Below, in pieces: positions 54,401-63,200 of a stretch of DNA of 64,000 nt. The DNA comes from Symbiodinium sp. CCMP2592 (lineage: Eukaryota > Sar > Dinophyceae > Suessiales > Symbiodiniaceae), in assembly GCA_905221615.1 (NCBI GenBank), contig CAJNDT010006135.1, positions 2,449,226-2,513,225 of the forward strand. The letters run 5' to 3'. Numbering within the stretch: position 1 is the stretch's first letter; the number at the start of each line of letters is the position of its first letter. The translations under genes and the position numbers were made by a program. The notes under the pieces are model-generated. The model saw only the letters and a list, made by a program, of their open reading frames with translations. It did not search any database and was not told where the DNA came from.

Positions 54401-57400
54401 CGGAAGAGAGTTCGCAAGGTTGGTGGAGTTGAGGTTCCTGAGGGTTCGGAAGCTCAGGCCTCGCAGTCTGAGGGCGCACCAGCTGCAGCGACAGGGCCCT
54501 CAAATGATTTGGTGAAGGAAGCCATTGATGCCATTAAGTCTTTGAGGATATCCAAGCTGTGTGCTGTTAAAGCCGAAGAATCTAGAGACGCCGTTTTGGG
54601 TTTGTTGGACGGTGGTGCCACAACCTCACTTCGACAAGCCATTAGTCTGCAAGAATGGGAAGCTGCCGCCCCAGTGGTAGTGCATTTAGCTTCAGGGGAA
54701 ACAAACAATCTTCGGATCGCCAGCACAGGCGTCCTGCTAGCAGAGCCAGCGTCGTTGAGTCAGCAGAAAGCTGCTCCGATTGTTGCTTTACATCAGCTTG
54801 TGAGCCTAGGGTATCAGGTTCGTTGGACCTCAGGAGGCTTTGTGTTGCGAGATCCAGAAGGCTCTAAGGTGCCAGTTGTTCTGGTGGCAGGTTGCCCGGA
54901 GGTTTCGTCAAAGCTTGCCTTGGATATGATATCTAAGATAGAAAAGCTGAGTGGGGTCGCTGTGAAGGCTTATGCGTGTAATGGGCACCTTAGCCAAGAC
55001 GTACCCCTCACAAGTCTAGCCACGGCGCTGTTGGCAGGAAAGGGCCCGCATCCCGATCGTTGGACGTGGCTCACCGAACTAGTGGGTCTTCAAAGTAGCT
55101 CTCTTCTTTCGCAGGTGCTCGATGAGCCGAGGATGGAAGCCGTTGGCATACAGCCACGTTTCAACCGTCGCACTCGCCGCACCTTAAGCCAGTGTGAAGG
55201 GATAGCTGTTGTGATTGGAGATCCTAAAGCCTACGTAGGAACCGTGCCTTCAAAATGGGGAACGATCCGCCTAGATCACAGGGAGGTGAGGGATGAAGGA
55301 ATTCACGCATTCCTGTTTGAGCTTGCGCGGATAGGCCTTATCAGGCAAGTGGTGTGCACTGATCTTCCAAGTCTTTTTCCCGCTATGTGTAACGGTTGCC
55401 AATCGCCTGAAGCCAACGCGGCTAAGGATGCACTGGTACTGCTTAGAATCCTGCATTTGTGTGGTCAAGCCGATTGTGGCCGAAAGGCTGCGGGTTTTAC
55501 AATCCCACCGTTGTTCCTGTGCGAAAGTGACAACGATCCGCAGGTCGGGGCTTTGGTCAGATCATCACCGTGGCATAGTGTTAGTCATGGCTTGGTTAAG
55601 TCACTGATGTTCCACCAGCAGCAATGCCGGGAGTATGATGGAGTAGGACGGGCGGTATGCCTGAAAGTGGCTAAGCTTGCGAAAAACCGTGAGAAAACAT
55701 CCACCCCAAAAGGGAAGATTGATGCATCCTTTGAGCGTCACGTCGCCAACGGCCACTTGCCATTCCGACGAGATTGCGCCACCTGCTTGAGAGGTAGATT
55801 GAAGTCTAGACCTCACCGTAGGATTAAGGTTCCTGACTCTTTTGTGTTAGGCTGTGATCTCTCCGGTCCGTATGCTAATGGCAATCATGAAAGGCTTAAG
55901 AAGGTTAGATACTGCTTGCATGCAGTGCTTACCGTTCCGGTGTTGGCAACAGACATCCTCAAGCAGGAATATGATTACGAGCCGTCGGACCCGGGTGAGG
56001 GGGAAAAGCATGATGCCTCTACTTTGCAGGTTGAGCCCTTCGGAGAGGATGATGCTGAGTTGAGCGTTAGTGTGATGAAGCCTTCGCCCCCAAATGTGCA
56101 TGAGGTCCCGGGTGCTTGGGAGTTTCCTGAAGAGGGTTTCGTCGAAGATGAGCCTCCTAAAGGGGCTGGTGATGGCGACGCCATGACAGGTGATGAAGGT
56201 GGTGATGGCGATGATGGTGTGACAACCGGTGAAGTTCCTTTGAAGGAGGTGCATATGCATGAGGTGCCTTACTTAGTCATGCTGCCAGATAAAAAGGCCA
56301 AGACCGTCACCAATGCCTTGAAAGAAGTTCTAGCGGACATCGCTTATTGGGGGCTCCCGGTACGCAGAGTCCATACTGACAAAGGAGCAGAGTTCACGAA
56401 TGCACAGTTTCGCCAGCTCCTAGCGGATCATCAGGTTCGTCGTACAACAACGGTTGGCTCGGACTTTAAGGCTAATGGGCGCACTGAAGCCCACATAGGG
56501 CGTGTCAAGGGGCTCACTCGCGCATTGCTTGCGGCGGCGTCTGCTGATGATGCGGATTGGGCTTTTGCTATGCGGCACGCTGTCTTCAGTATGAGGTCGC
56601 AGGTCTTTACAGTCTTGGGTTTTCCCCAGCGCGAACCGATTCCGTTCTACACCAAGGTTTGGGTAAGAAAGAAGGAATGGACTTTGCACTTGTGGGCGCC
56701 AAAGTGTATAGAGGCCCGCGTTATGGCTCCCTCTGAGTCCGCTCCAGGTGGTTACGTAGTGCGCCTTCAACCGAGCCACCCTTCCGATCTTTGGGATGGT
56801 CTCCAGGGTTACTTTGAAACCACGGCGTTGATTCAAGGGGTAAGGGCTCAGGAACCTGTCTTTGAGGCATCCGGTGAGGTTTCGGTGATCCCACCTAGCG
56901 AGGTGCGCAAAGGGGTGCCGGTGACTGAGGAATCAAGGAAGACTCCCGCCTCTTCTGGGCCGCCTGGTCCATCGTCTCGTTTGCGTCGTAAAACTCCTGA
57001 CCCCTTGTGCATTGACCTCCCGCACGCTGTGCGAGCCCTTGCTGATTCTCTCGAGGCTCTCTCTGAGGACTTGTTGCGTCGGGGATTGTATGATAATGCA
57101 TCGTGGTCTCAGGTGCTGCGCCTCTTGCCCCATAAGTCAATCCGCAGGGGTTTTATGTCAGCCCTGGGGCCTGGGACTCAGTATCGTAGCTTTGGGATGT
57201 TCACGCACGGGGGAGTGCTTGGTGTGACGACGGCTAGTCGTCAGCTTCCGCACACGCAAAGGTACCTTTTGGCAGTGCTACAGCACTATCACCCTCAGGC
57301 TACATTCACTTCTTTTGTAGCGTCGGTGAATTGCAGCGCCCCCATCCACCGTGACTACTTCAATGCTCCGGATAGCTTGAACTATGTTGTTGGCGGAGCC

Positions 57401-60400
57401 GAGCATTTGCGTGGCGGGCTTTGGATCGAGGTTAGTTCAGAGTTTGCTAGCACTGCCGCTCCAGGGGTTTTGCAATTTCGAGAGGTTGCTCCGCGTCGGT
57501 GGCTGCCGGGAATGATGTGGGATACGGTTGGTGCCTCGTTCTCGTTCTCACCGCACTGCTTTCATGCCGGTGACTCGTGGTCTGGCGACAAATACCTCCT
57601 TGTTGCGTTCACTCTCAAACGATGTGTGAAGGCTCCTCTCCCGGTTGTGGCGGAGCTGACTTGCGCCGGCTTTCCGTTGCCTTCTTGCTGCCCTGCGTCT
57701 GACGCAGGGGGGGGAGCCCACAGTAATCTTTCGCCTTCTTGTTCCAAACAGGGGCTTGCAACTCAAAATCAAAATCGACCGCATGAGCTGAGTGCGTTGA
57801 TTGATACTTCTCCTCCTGCCCAAGAGTCTTCCTCCGGTGTCGGGCTCTTGGTTGATGAGGTTGAGGCGGAGTCTGATTTCAGCGAAGAGGCTTATGGTTT
57901 GGATGCGGCCTGCAGTGCTGAGTCGAAGTTATGGTTTGAGGCTGCTGAAGCTGCGTCCTCCCTTCAGGTTGAGGCTCGGAGCTTAAGCCCTTGCCATGAT
58001 CATGAGACCCCTCCCGATGACCCCCTTGAGTCCTTTGTACTGATAGACGGTCCGGTAGAGACCTGTGTCTTGCAGGGGATCGAAGAGCTTAATAGGGCTA
58101 GGGTTAATCTTCGCAGCTTGCAGGCAGCTAGTGGTTCAAGTAGTGCTGTCAGTGAGGTCCTCGAGGCGCGCTCTGAAGGCATAGAAAACTTCCTTGCCTA
58201 TTATCAGGTGCTGTCGGGCCCGGGGGAGTCCAAGTGCCCCTTAGCAGTCAAAGAGCTTCGTCTTAGAGGACTGGGGGAGTCACCCTCTGCTTCTGATGCC
58301 CATGCTCCGGACCATGAGCCACCACCGTTGCAAACGAAAACTGTGAGCCTCGATCAGGTCAAACGCGAACTTCCTTTGTGGAAGCCAGCGATAAGTGCCG
58401 AATATGACAGCCTCCGTGTAAAAGGAGTGCTAAGGCCGATTTCGGAACAACAAATTGCGGAATGGCTTGCCCAGGGACGTGCGGTGCTGCGTCTGCCCTC
58501 AAAAGGAGTCTTCACTCGCAAGGCGGTGTCAGGCTTAAGGAAGGCTAGGTGCGTCGCATGTGGAAATCACGGGCCTTCAGCTGGTGGCTCCGCGTATGAA
58601 CATCGTATGCTCACATATGCCGGTGGAATCGACGCGAGCGCACTAAGATTGTCGTTGGCTTTCATATCCCAGCACCCCGACTGGGATGTCTGGGTGACAG
58701 ACGTCAAAACAGCTTTCTTAAACGCGAAGTTGTCCGATGGTGTTGATAGCAGTCTGGTCGAGTCAGGGACCGAGGAGCTGATCGTCCTTGATCCGCCCCG
58801 TATCTTTCAGCTTGCCGGAGTAGTCAGCAGAGCTGAGCGGTGGTTGGTTGAAGGTGCTCTGTACGGCCTTGACCGGTCTCCTAAATGTTGGTCGAAACTT
58901 AGGGACCGCACGTTAAAGACTGTTCGCGTTAAGATTGGAGATATTGAAATAAGCCTGAGACAGCTAGTTTCTGAGCCAAATGCATGGCTACTGACGGCAT
59001 CGTCAGGAGGCATTGTCGGCCTTCTGGTCGTATATGTCGATGACCTCATGATTGGAGGTGTTGCAAAGTATGCATCCGCAGTCCTCGCTGAAATTCGCAA
59101 CATCTGGCAGTGCTCGGAGCCGGACCAGCTTAGCTCTAAGAATCCTGTGCGCTTTTGTGGTGTTGAAATAGAGAGACAAGGCCGTGCGCTCTTAGTCCAC
59201 CAAGCATCGTATATAGAAGATGTTGTAAAGCGCTACGAAGAGAGTCTTGGGGCTCCACTGGTAGAGACTTCGTGCCCGTTTGTAAAGGTTCAGGACCCAG
59301 AAGAGCCAGAACCTTCTTCCCCTGTTGCTTTGAGAAAGGCCCAGGCACTTGCGGGTGAGCTTCTTTGGGTGTCTGGAAAGACAAGAGTAGACATTGTCTA
59401 TGGGGTTGCGAGGGTAACATCATTGGTGAGTCGATGTCCGGAGCTTGCTTTCAAGCTCGGTCTGCATATCCTTTGCTATCTTAAAGGCACCAAGCGGGTC
59501 GCTCTGAAGTACCAGTGCGCCGCAGATCAGCCTCCCCATGGCATGCATAATGAGCGTCGCGTCACGGCTCTTCCTTACCTGCTTGAATCTTTCACTGATG
59601 CTAGTTTCGCTCCAGCTGGTGACAGAAGCTTTGAAGCTGGCCTGGTTCAGGTCGGTCGCAATCTAGTCTTCTGGGGTGCAGGTAAGCAGCCCTTCACAGC
59701 TCTCTCTACTGCTGAGTGTGAGCTGTTAGGGGTTCTTGAGGGTGTAGCGTTGACGGAGTCCCTTGAAGGGCTGGTGCATGAGCTTCACCCAGAGGTTCAG
59801 CAGTTTCCAGCGTGTCAGGCTTTCTGCGATAACCTTGCATCCATCTCAATCGCTTCTTTTGAAAGTGGCAATTGGCGCACGCGCCACCTGCGGGTTCGGT
59901 CTCAAGCCCTCCGGGAAAGGCTCCAGTCTGGAAAGTGGCACCTGTCGCACTTAAAAGGAGAACACATGCTGGCAGATATTGCCACGAAAGTGCTGCCTTG
60001 GACTCGTGTCAGAGACCTCTTGCTTTTGTGCGGGTACGATGTGCCAAAGGTTAAGGCCCCTGTTGCGAAACTAAACCTTTTGAGGCAGGCGTTGGCGCTG
60101 CTTGTTGTCGGTTCGCTGCCTGTTCAGGCTCAGGGCAAGGGAGGAGTTGAAGGATCGACGCAGGATGACTGGAGCAGCTGGTGGCTTTCAATAGTTCCGG
60201 TTCTTGTGGTTGCAATAGGGATTTTTCTGCTTTGTGCTGTGGGAAGGTTCTTTAGCACACGACGCACTGAGCCAGTCGAAGATGGCCTTGAGCAGCCAGA
60301 GCTTGAACCCATTCCGCTTTCCGAGCAAATCCCGCAGCCTATAGTCATTGCTGACTACGATGATGGACTGCGTTGCCGTGGCAGAGGTGCCAGGCCAAGG

Positions 60401-61330
60401 CGAGTTAGCACTGGTGCAGGCCCAGACGTGCAGTTTTCTCCGTGGGCCCTCCTGCCTGGAGCACCAGAGCAACGTAGCCCCACGGTTGAACCTCCCCCGC
60501 TGCGAAGGAACACCAACCGGATTGAAATTCCTAACTTTTTTGATCTTGGGGACCCTAATAGCTGGGAAAACTTCATTGATCGCGTGTTAAGAAGCAGCCT
60601 GGTTGTTGACATGCAAGGAACTGTCGCACTCGAGCTTCCACCCGAGGCCCCGAGAAATCATCCTGTAGTAGTTGTTCCTGAGGCCCTTCCCTACGAGCCG
60701 GAACCTCAATCCCCGCGTAGTGATGCAGAGTCTTCTTCGATACAGTCTGGTCGGTCAGCTGAGTATTATGACCGCGGAGCGCGGCGAGATTTCGAGCTGT
60801 ATATGGCAACGAGATCAGACTCCAGCTCGTCATCTGGAACTCCTCCGCACTGGGTTCAAGGGGTTGGGATAGTTCCTGCTGCTGAGTATAGGGCTAGGTA
60901 TGACCCTACTTACCCCCACCGTGACCAGATCAATAGGCATGGAATCGATGTAGTCCCTGGACCCGAACAGCTGTACCGCCAGTATGAAGAGATGCGTGAG
61001 GCAGGTCTCTATCCTGACTTGCCAACTCTAACACCCTGGGCTGCAGGTACCAATGAGGCTGCTAGCTCCTCTGATGCTGTGGTGAGGTATGTTGATGACG
61101 TTGCGGTCTTAAGATCAACAAGATTTCCTCCGCTTGCGACTGACAGTGAGATTGAAGAGGCTGATGAAGAAATAAATCATGCTATCGCTTCAGCTGCAGC
61201 GTTTCTGATTAGGAATGGCATTGAAGTGCCACTTGAACAGTTGTCAGATGCTCAACAACATATCTTTTACACGAACGAGGGCTTTCGCCTCGAGCGCATG
61301 CACCAGGATGGAGTCCCTGAGGTGGATTGA
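51401..61330 (+). CDS. copia-2 Gag-Pol polyprotein with dioxygenase-like domain and membrane tail, 3309 aa
   Basis: The ATG at 51401 is 20 bases after the primer site; a GTG at 51386 is in frame but not a likely start. In order (ATG numbering): disordered Pro/Ser/Gln-rich Gag start; helical Gag core ~640-880; basic Lys linker; CCCH finger at 924; CCHC knuckle (C-x2-C-x4-H-x4-C) at 955; protease-like LLDGGATTSL with Asp1070, having Gly where Ser or Thr is usual; integrase zinc module from His1447; integrase Asp1486, Asp1660, Glu1696 (last two separated by 35 residues). A ~100-residue acidic insertion lies between the first two. Residues ~1900-2080 form a 2OG-Fe(II) dioxygenase-like domain (H1983-x-D1985, H2055, K2064). 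Reverse transcriptase occupies ~2320-2640 with YVDD at 2545-2548, and RNase H has D2733, E2772, D2810 and D2859. A C-terminal ~430 residues has two hydrophobic segments (~2892-2912 and ~2930-2952) and a long disordered tail. All enzyme motifs look intact. Confidence 0.93.
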   Translation: MDTLASRRRKSSSVPPGGLSGGATAADTPVPLESGDELEPSYEDQDAAGAANSQTGIDGEAPASSKPLPNPFWSEKATAEFQLNQSRPRDLPSTTERDDDVDVHPPYDFSEPAMASSGQNAGKLDDRSESRLLHRGLGASSPGSSGKASILERGETTTKVEVRSYALQVTESPTGPTQPDHQGAQYFMIGSDGGDTPFREQESTKVRSLDGEMFSQRASTAGRASDVRDPSQATVAALLQRVKDLEDALVAERNSGASVSMKSAAGQNTGTSVSMKSAVGGAGRAVGVDAENVDGNPSVVQTSFCDPPGLTSVSNEHNDNSVGGLGKWVYVDGGYRQLALNAQGVWTLLPSVLNQPPPPPVQPQAPQSSASLPGPSWIRGPALPVEGHGWTCPAQQLHQVQQSVPEPVQGGSGFFTPPQIPEDLSGLPKGLVEFVGLGGPPQYRPASMSHHVEQAAPAMQCTQGYSGLVGPPLHHVAPIPTPHPVEQSFPGMQCTQGFGIGSGGSFLPQVPSMPYPQYPVEQSVPGLYSTQGYDRDSNYLVSHQTAFPRHHDEQSVVPNTSSSPVPPPPPSGLGPDFGVRQEIGFRVDRTPGGTPVPPLPPPLTPTPTSEIRRQELRYSPQWQRWHDLPQLSELRTDEAPIAVGDWITLVGPIVGDISTGAGLWWVKVKDRAEAFYAQWLNATPLHRAQIEVTLGSELSQPQYARLEQRVTSMLLASLPQNLRQDILASRVLNSVNVLYRVMVAGQPGGTAERATLLNFLTQPGTAQNPAEALEKLRKYSRWRSRAEQLKVSLPDPSLLLRAVESIVSGIVSSSTYRELAFRLSVLKLELSLDHVPTHEKVEKFRRQVHAEMELLAVSAQALSQEEKRQRVRRAKATEEEGKEEKPEHRKGKGANNTGGKDAGKGKGLKGKPSDAQPESNRRVCQFWGSAKGCNAGRSCQYNHDLSVVEDGSGRCFECSSTEHWRNACPVLGRGPPTAAGSADHKAGVEASAKAEPKRGPRKRVRKVGGVEVPEGSEAQASQSEGAPAAATGPSNDLVKEAIDAIKSLRISKLCAVKAEESRDAVLGLLDGGATTSLRQAISLQEWEAAAPVVVHLASGETNNLRIASTGVLLAEPASLSQQKAAPIVALHQLVSLGYQVRWTSGGFVLRDPEGSKVPVVLVAGCPEVSSKLALDMISKIEKLSGVAVKAYACNGHLSQDVPLTSLATALLAGKGPHPDRWTWLTELVGLQSSSLLSQVLDEPRMEAVGIQPRFNRRTRRTLSQCEGIAVVIGDPKAYVGTVPSKWGTIRLDHREVRDEGIHAFLFELARIGLIRQVVCTDLPSLFPAMCNGCQSPEANAAKDALVLLRILHLCGQADCGRKAAGFTIPPLFLCESDNDPQVGALVRSSPWHSVSHGLVKSLMFHQQQCREYDGVGRAVCLKVAKLAKNREKTSTPKGKIDASFERHVANGHLPFRRDCATCLRGRLKSRPHRRIKVPDSFVLGCDLSGPYANGNHERLKKVRYCLHAVLTVPVLATDILKQEYDYEPSDPGEGEKHDASTLQVEPFGEDDAELSVSVMKPSPPNVHEVPGAWEFPEEGFVEDEPPKGAGDGDAMTGDEGGDGDDGVTTGEVPLKEVHMHEVPYLVMLPDKKAKTVTNALKEVLADIAYWGLPVRRVHTDKGAEFTNAQFRQLLADHQVRRTTTVGSDFKANGRTEAHIGRVKGLTRALLAAASADDADWAFAMRHAVFSMRSQVFTVLGFPQREPIPFYTKVWVRKKEWTLHLWAPKCIEARVMAPSESAPGGYVVRLQPSHPSDLWDGLQGYFETTALIQGVRAQEPVFEASGEVSVIPPSEVRKGVPVTEESRKTPASSGPPGPSSRLRRKTPDPLCIDLPHAVRALADSLEALSEDLLRRGLYDNASWSQVLRLLPHKSIRRGFMSALGPGTQYRSFGMFTHGGVLGVTTASRQLPHTQRYLLAVLQHYHPQATFTSFVASVNCSAPIHRDYFNAPDSLNYVVGGAEHLRGGLWIEVSSEFASTAAPGVLQFREVAPRRWLPGMMWDTVGASFSFSPHCFHAGDSWSGDKYLLVAFTLKRCVKAPLPVVAELTCAGFPLPSCCPASDAGGGAHSNLSPSCSKQGLATQNQNRPHELSALIDTSPPAQESSSGVGLLVDEVEAESDFSEEAYGLDAACSAESKLWFEAAEAASSLQVEARSLSPCHDHETPPDDPLESFVLIDGPVETCVLQGIEELNRARVNLRSLQAASGSSSAVSEVLEARSEGIENFLAYYQVLSGPGESKCPLAVKELRLRGLGESPSASDAHAPDHEPPPLQTKTVSLDQVKRELPLWKPAISAEYDSLRVKGVLRPISEQQIAEWLAQGRAVLRLPSKGVFTRKAVSGLRKARCVACGNHGPSAGGSAYEHRMLTYAGGIDASALRLSLAFISQHPDWDVWVTDVKTAFLNAKLSDGVDSSLVESGTEELIVLDPPRIFQLAGVVSRAERWLVEGALYGLDRSPKCWSKLRDRTLKTVRVKIGDIEISLRQLVSEPNAWLLTASSGGIVGLLVVYVDDLMIGGVAKYASAVLAEIRNIWQCSEPDQLSSKNPVRFCGVEIERQGRALLVHQASYIEDVVKRYEESLGAPLVETSCPFVKVQDPEEPEPSSPVALRKAQALAGELLWVSGKTRVDIVYGVARVTSLVSRCPELAFKLGLHILCYLKGTKRVALKYQCAADQPPHGMHNERRVTALPYLLESFTDASFAPAGDRSFEAGLVQVGRNLVFWGAGKQPFTALSTAECELLGVLEGVALTESLEGLVHELHPEVQQFPACQAFCDNLASISIASFESGNWRTRHLRVRSQALRERLQSGKWHLSHLKGEHMLADIATKVLPWTRVRDLLLLCGYDVPKVKAPVAKLNLLRQALALLVVGSLPVQAQGKGGVEGSTQDDWSSWWLSIVPVLVVAIGIFLLCAVGRFFSTRRTEPVEDGLEQPELEPIPLSEQIPQPIVIADYDDGLRCRGRGARPRRVSTGAGPDVQFSPWALLPGAPEQRSPTVEPPPLRRNTNRIEIPNFFDLGDPNSWENFIDRVLRSSLVVDMQGTVALELPPEAPRNHPVVVVPEALPYEPEPQSPRSDAESSSIQSGRSAEYYDRGARRDFELYMATRSDSSSSSGTPPHWVQGVGIVPAAEYRARYDPTYPHRDQINRHGIDVVPGPEQLYRQYEEMREAGLYPDLPTLTPWAAGTNEAASSSDAVVRYVDDVAVLRSTRFPPLATDSEIEEADEEINHAIASAAAFLIRNGIEVPLEQLSDAQQHIFYTNEGFRLERMHQDGVPEVD
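57031..57635 (+). other. 2OG-Fe(II) dioxygenase-like domain within copia-2
   Basis: The segment has the metal and co-substrate pattern of the double-stranded beta-helix dioxygenases: PIHRDYFN gives H-x-D; GGLWIEV is the usual Gly-Gly-x-x-Trp strand; SPHCFHAGDSWSGDKYLL gives the distal His, with Lys nine residues later where the family has Arg or Lys for 2-oxoglutarate. The spacing from Asp to distal His is 70 residues, within the family range. Residue order and spacing support the assignment; substrate is unknown. Confidence 0.6.
60076..60260 (+). other. Signal-like and transmembrane segments in the copia-2 C-terminal extension
   Basis: After RNase H the frame encodes LLRQALALLVVGSLPVQAQG, like a signal or anchor sequence with a possible cleavage site after AQA. 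About 20 residues later comes WWLSIVPVLVVAIGIFLLCA followed by Arg-rich FFSTRR, a strong membrane span with a positive stop-transfer end. This resembles the position of Env-like regions in some LTR elements. Confidence 0.65.
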
Positions 61331-61830
61331 AGTAAGGTGCTCTAGGCGTGGTTTTTAGGGGTCGTTTTGTCATACGTCCTTAAAGGTGTGGCTTGTGGGT
61401 CTTAGTTTGTTAGGCGTGCCAGTCTCGCGGATATCTGCTTGAGACATGCTAATCCTTTCTGACCCTTGGAGTACAGTATCGGCTCATCTTTGGATTTTTG
61501 ACGATTTTCTTAGCTTCCGGTTGTAAGTCCGGTTTGGGTCAGGTTCTCAGGTTGTGTAGCTTGCAGATTGGTGAAGAGCCGTGCTTCTGCAAAACCGTGC
61601 AGGGGATTACATGTCCCATCTTTTGCAAGCACTGTGAAGCCTTGCGCCGTTTGTTGTGCAACCACAGTCCTTTTCCTCAGAAACTGAGGAGCGTCTTGAG
61701 CCTTACTTGGGCTACACTCCTTTGCACTCCTCCACTTGGACTTCTCTCCACCCTTTTCCGAGGGCCCTTTGGACTTCAGCTGCTTAAGTGTGGTTGGGTT
61801 GTTGGGGTTTGGTGGTGTTTTGGCGAACGC
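61331..61830 (+). other. copia-2 3' untranslated region
   Basis: 500 bases between the polyprotein stop and the polypurine tract. It has a 183-codon frame (61498-62049) that runs into the LTR and lacks recognisable domains; I treat it as non-coding. It is T-rich on the plus strand. Confidence 0.6.
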
Positions 61831-61842
61831 CAAAAGGGGGAG
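61831..61842 (+). other. copia-2 polypurine tract
   Basis: CAAAAGGGGGAG abuts the 3' LTR, the expected primer for plus-strand synthesis. Confidence 0.85.
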
Positions 61843-62032
61843 CGCAGATGTGTATGTCCCTGCCCCTGCTGCAAGGATGACACGCTTGACTCCGCAGGTG
61901 CATGGCCCCTGCAGCAAGGAAGACAGTCAGGCACGTACAGAAGACGTTTTTTAAATCGAGAAGTGTACCAAGTTAGATCTTATTCGCTTTCGCTTCTGCT
62001 GCTAAAACAGTTGGCTGGCCCTCGTACTCGAG
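61843..62032 (+). repeat. copia-2 3' LTR (190 bp)
   Basis: Same sequence as 51176-51365 with no difference found on reading. It is followed by the target duplication GAGGG. Confidence 0.95.
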
Positions 62033-63081
62033 GAGGGTTTAGGATTTAGGGTTTAGGGCTTAGGGCCTGCATCCCCCTAAAGTCCTGAACCCTCACAGCC
62101 TAGCCCGAGATCTCGTTTTCCCGCTCTCGCAATGGCTCCAGAGACTCCACTAGCCCTTTCCTTTAAAGCTTTAAAGCTTCTGATAAGGGCTCCGCTAAGG
62201 GATCTGTAGGGCTTTTAGGGCTTAGGGGTTTAGGGTTTAAGGTTTGGGGCCATGGTGTGTCGGGTTTACGGTTTTATTATGGTTCGGTTCAGGCTTGTCC
62301 TAATAGGTCGAGGGTCAAGAAAACTTTCTGAACTCGGGGCAGATAAGAAGCGGTCCTTGACCATGAGGATCCAAGCAGCTAACTATCATAGACTCTCCCA
62401 AACACTAATCTAGAAAACCTACTATCCTAAAACCCAGTTGCTGAGTTCATAAGTCCCCAATAGTGTACACTTCCAGTGTTATGGTGGGTAAAATTATCCA
62501 AAAAAGTGTAAAAAAATATATCCACTCAGCTACTTGCGGCAAGTACCCAACCATGTTTCTGATCCTTTGAACCCATGGGGTAACTCGGAGTTGAAGGTTC
62601 AAGGACGAACGAAGGGGTGAGATAAGCTGAAACCCTAACGCGCTTTGGACTTAGGGCTTATATGGTTTAGGGCTTCAGGCTCAGGGTTTATATGGTTTAG
62701 GGTTATATGGTTTAGGGTTTCGGGCTGAGGGCTTATATGGTTTAGGGCTTCTATGGTTTATGGTTTAAGTAAAAAACTCTACCCGAAACCCACCAAAGGA
62801 AGCAAAAGAATGGCCCAAAAGCCAGAACAGGCTATCATCCTACATACTTGTGGGGTCCAGGGTGGGCATCCTAGTTCAAGTATAATACTCCAAAGCCCAG
62901 TATAGAGTCTCTGTATTCATCATAAACCCTGAACCCTAAACCCAACACCCCTAAACCCTAAACTCCTAAACCCCTAAACCCCTAACCCCTAACCCCTAAA
63001 CCCCCTGAACTGGTTTCATTCGGCTTTGACCCCTTTAAAGGAGCCCTTAAAGGAAAACCTAAACCCCTTTTGGAGTCTCTG

Positions 63082-63200
63082 CTTGGAGGGGCAGGGGACT
63101 TAGTAAGTAGGCTATAAGTAGAATTAAAAGTACCCTAAATGGAGTTACCCCAATTACAACCCTACTTATAACCGACTTACGAAGTCCCCTGCCCCTGCAG
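63082..63200. mobile_element. Foldback element family D, copy 4
   Basis: CTTGGAGGGGCAGGGGACTT and AAGTCCCCTGCCCCTGCAG are inverted ends, 119 bp. The right end has diverged. Confidence 0.65.

Larger units (their letters stand above)
51171..62037 (+). mobile_element. Intact, young Ty1/copia retrotransposon (copia-2) with 5-bp target duplication
   Basis: The element spans 51176-62032 between GAGGG (51171-51175) and GAGGG (62033-62037). It has two 190-bp LTRs identical base for base on reading, a primer binding site, one 3309-codon frame with no stop, and a polypurine tract. Identical LTRs mean a very recent insertion. The target is degenerate TTTAGGG repeat (TTTAGGGTT before, TTTAGGATTTAGGG after). 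The LTR ends read CGCAG...CTCGAG, not the usual TG...CA, so the exact end could shift by one base. Confidence 0.93.

Noticed and set aside
61498..62049. 183-codon frame running from the copia-2 3' region into the LTR
   Set aside because: There is no recognisable domain, and it ends within repeat sequence outside the element; probably chance.
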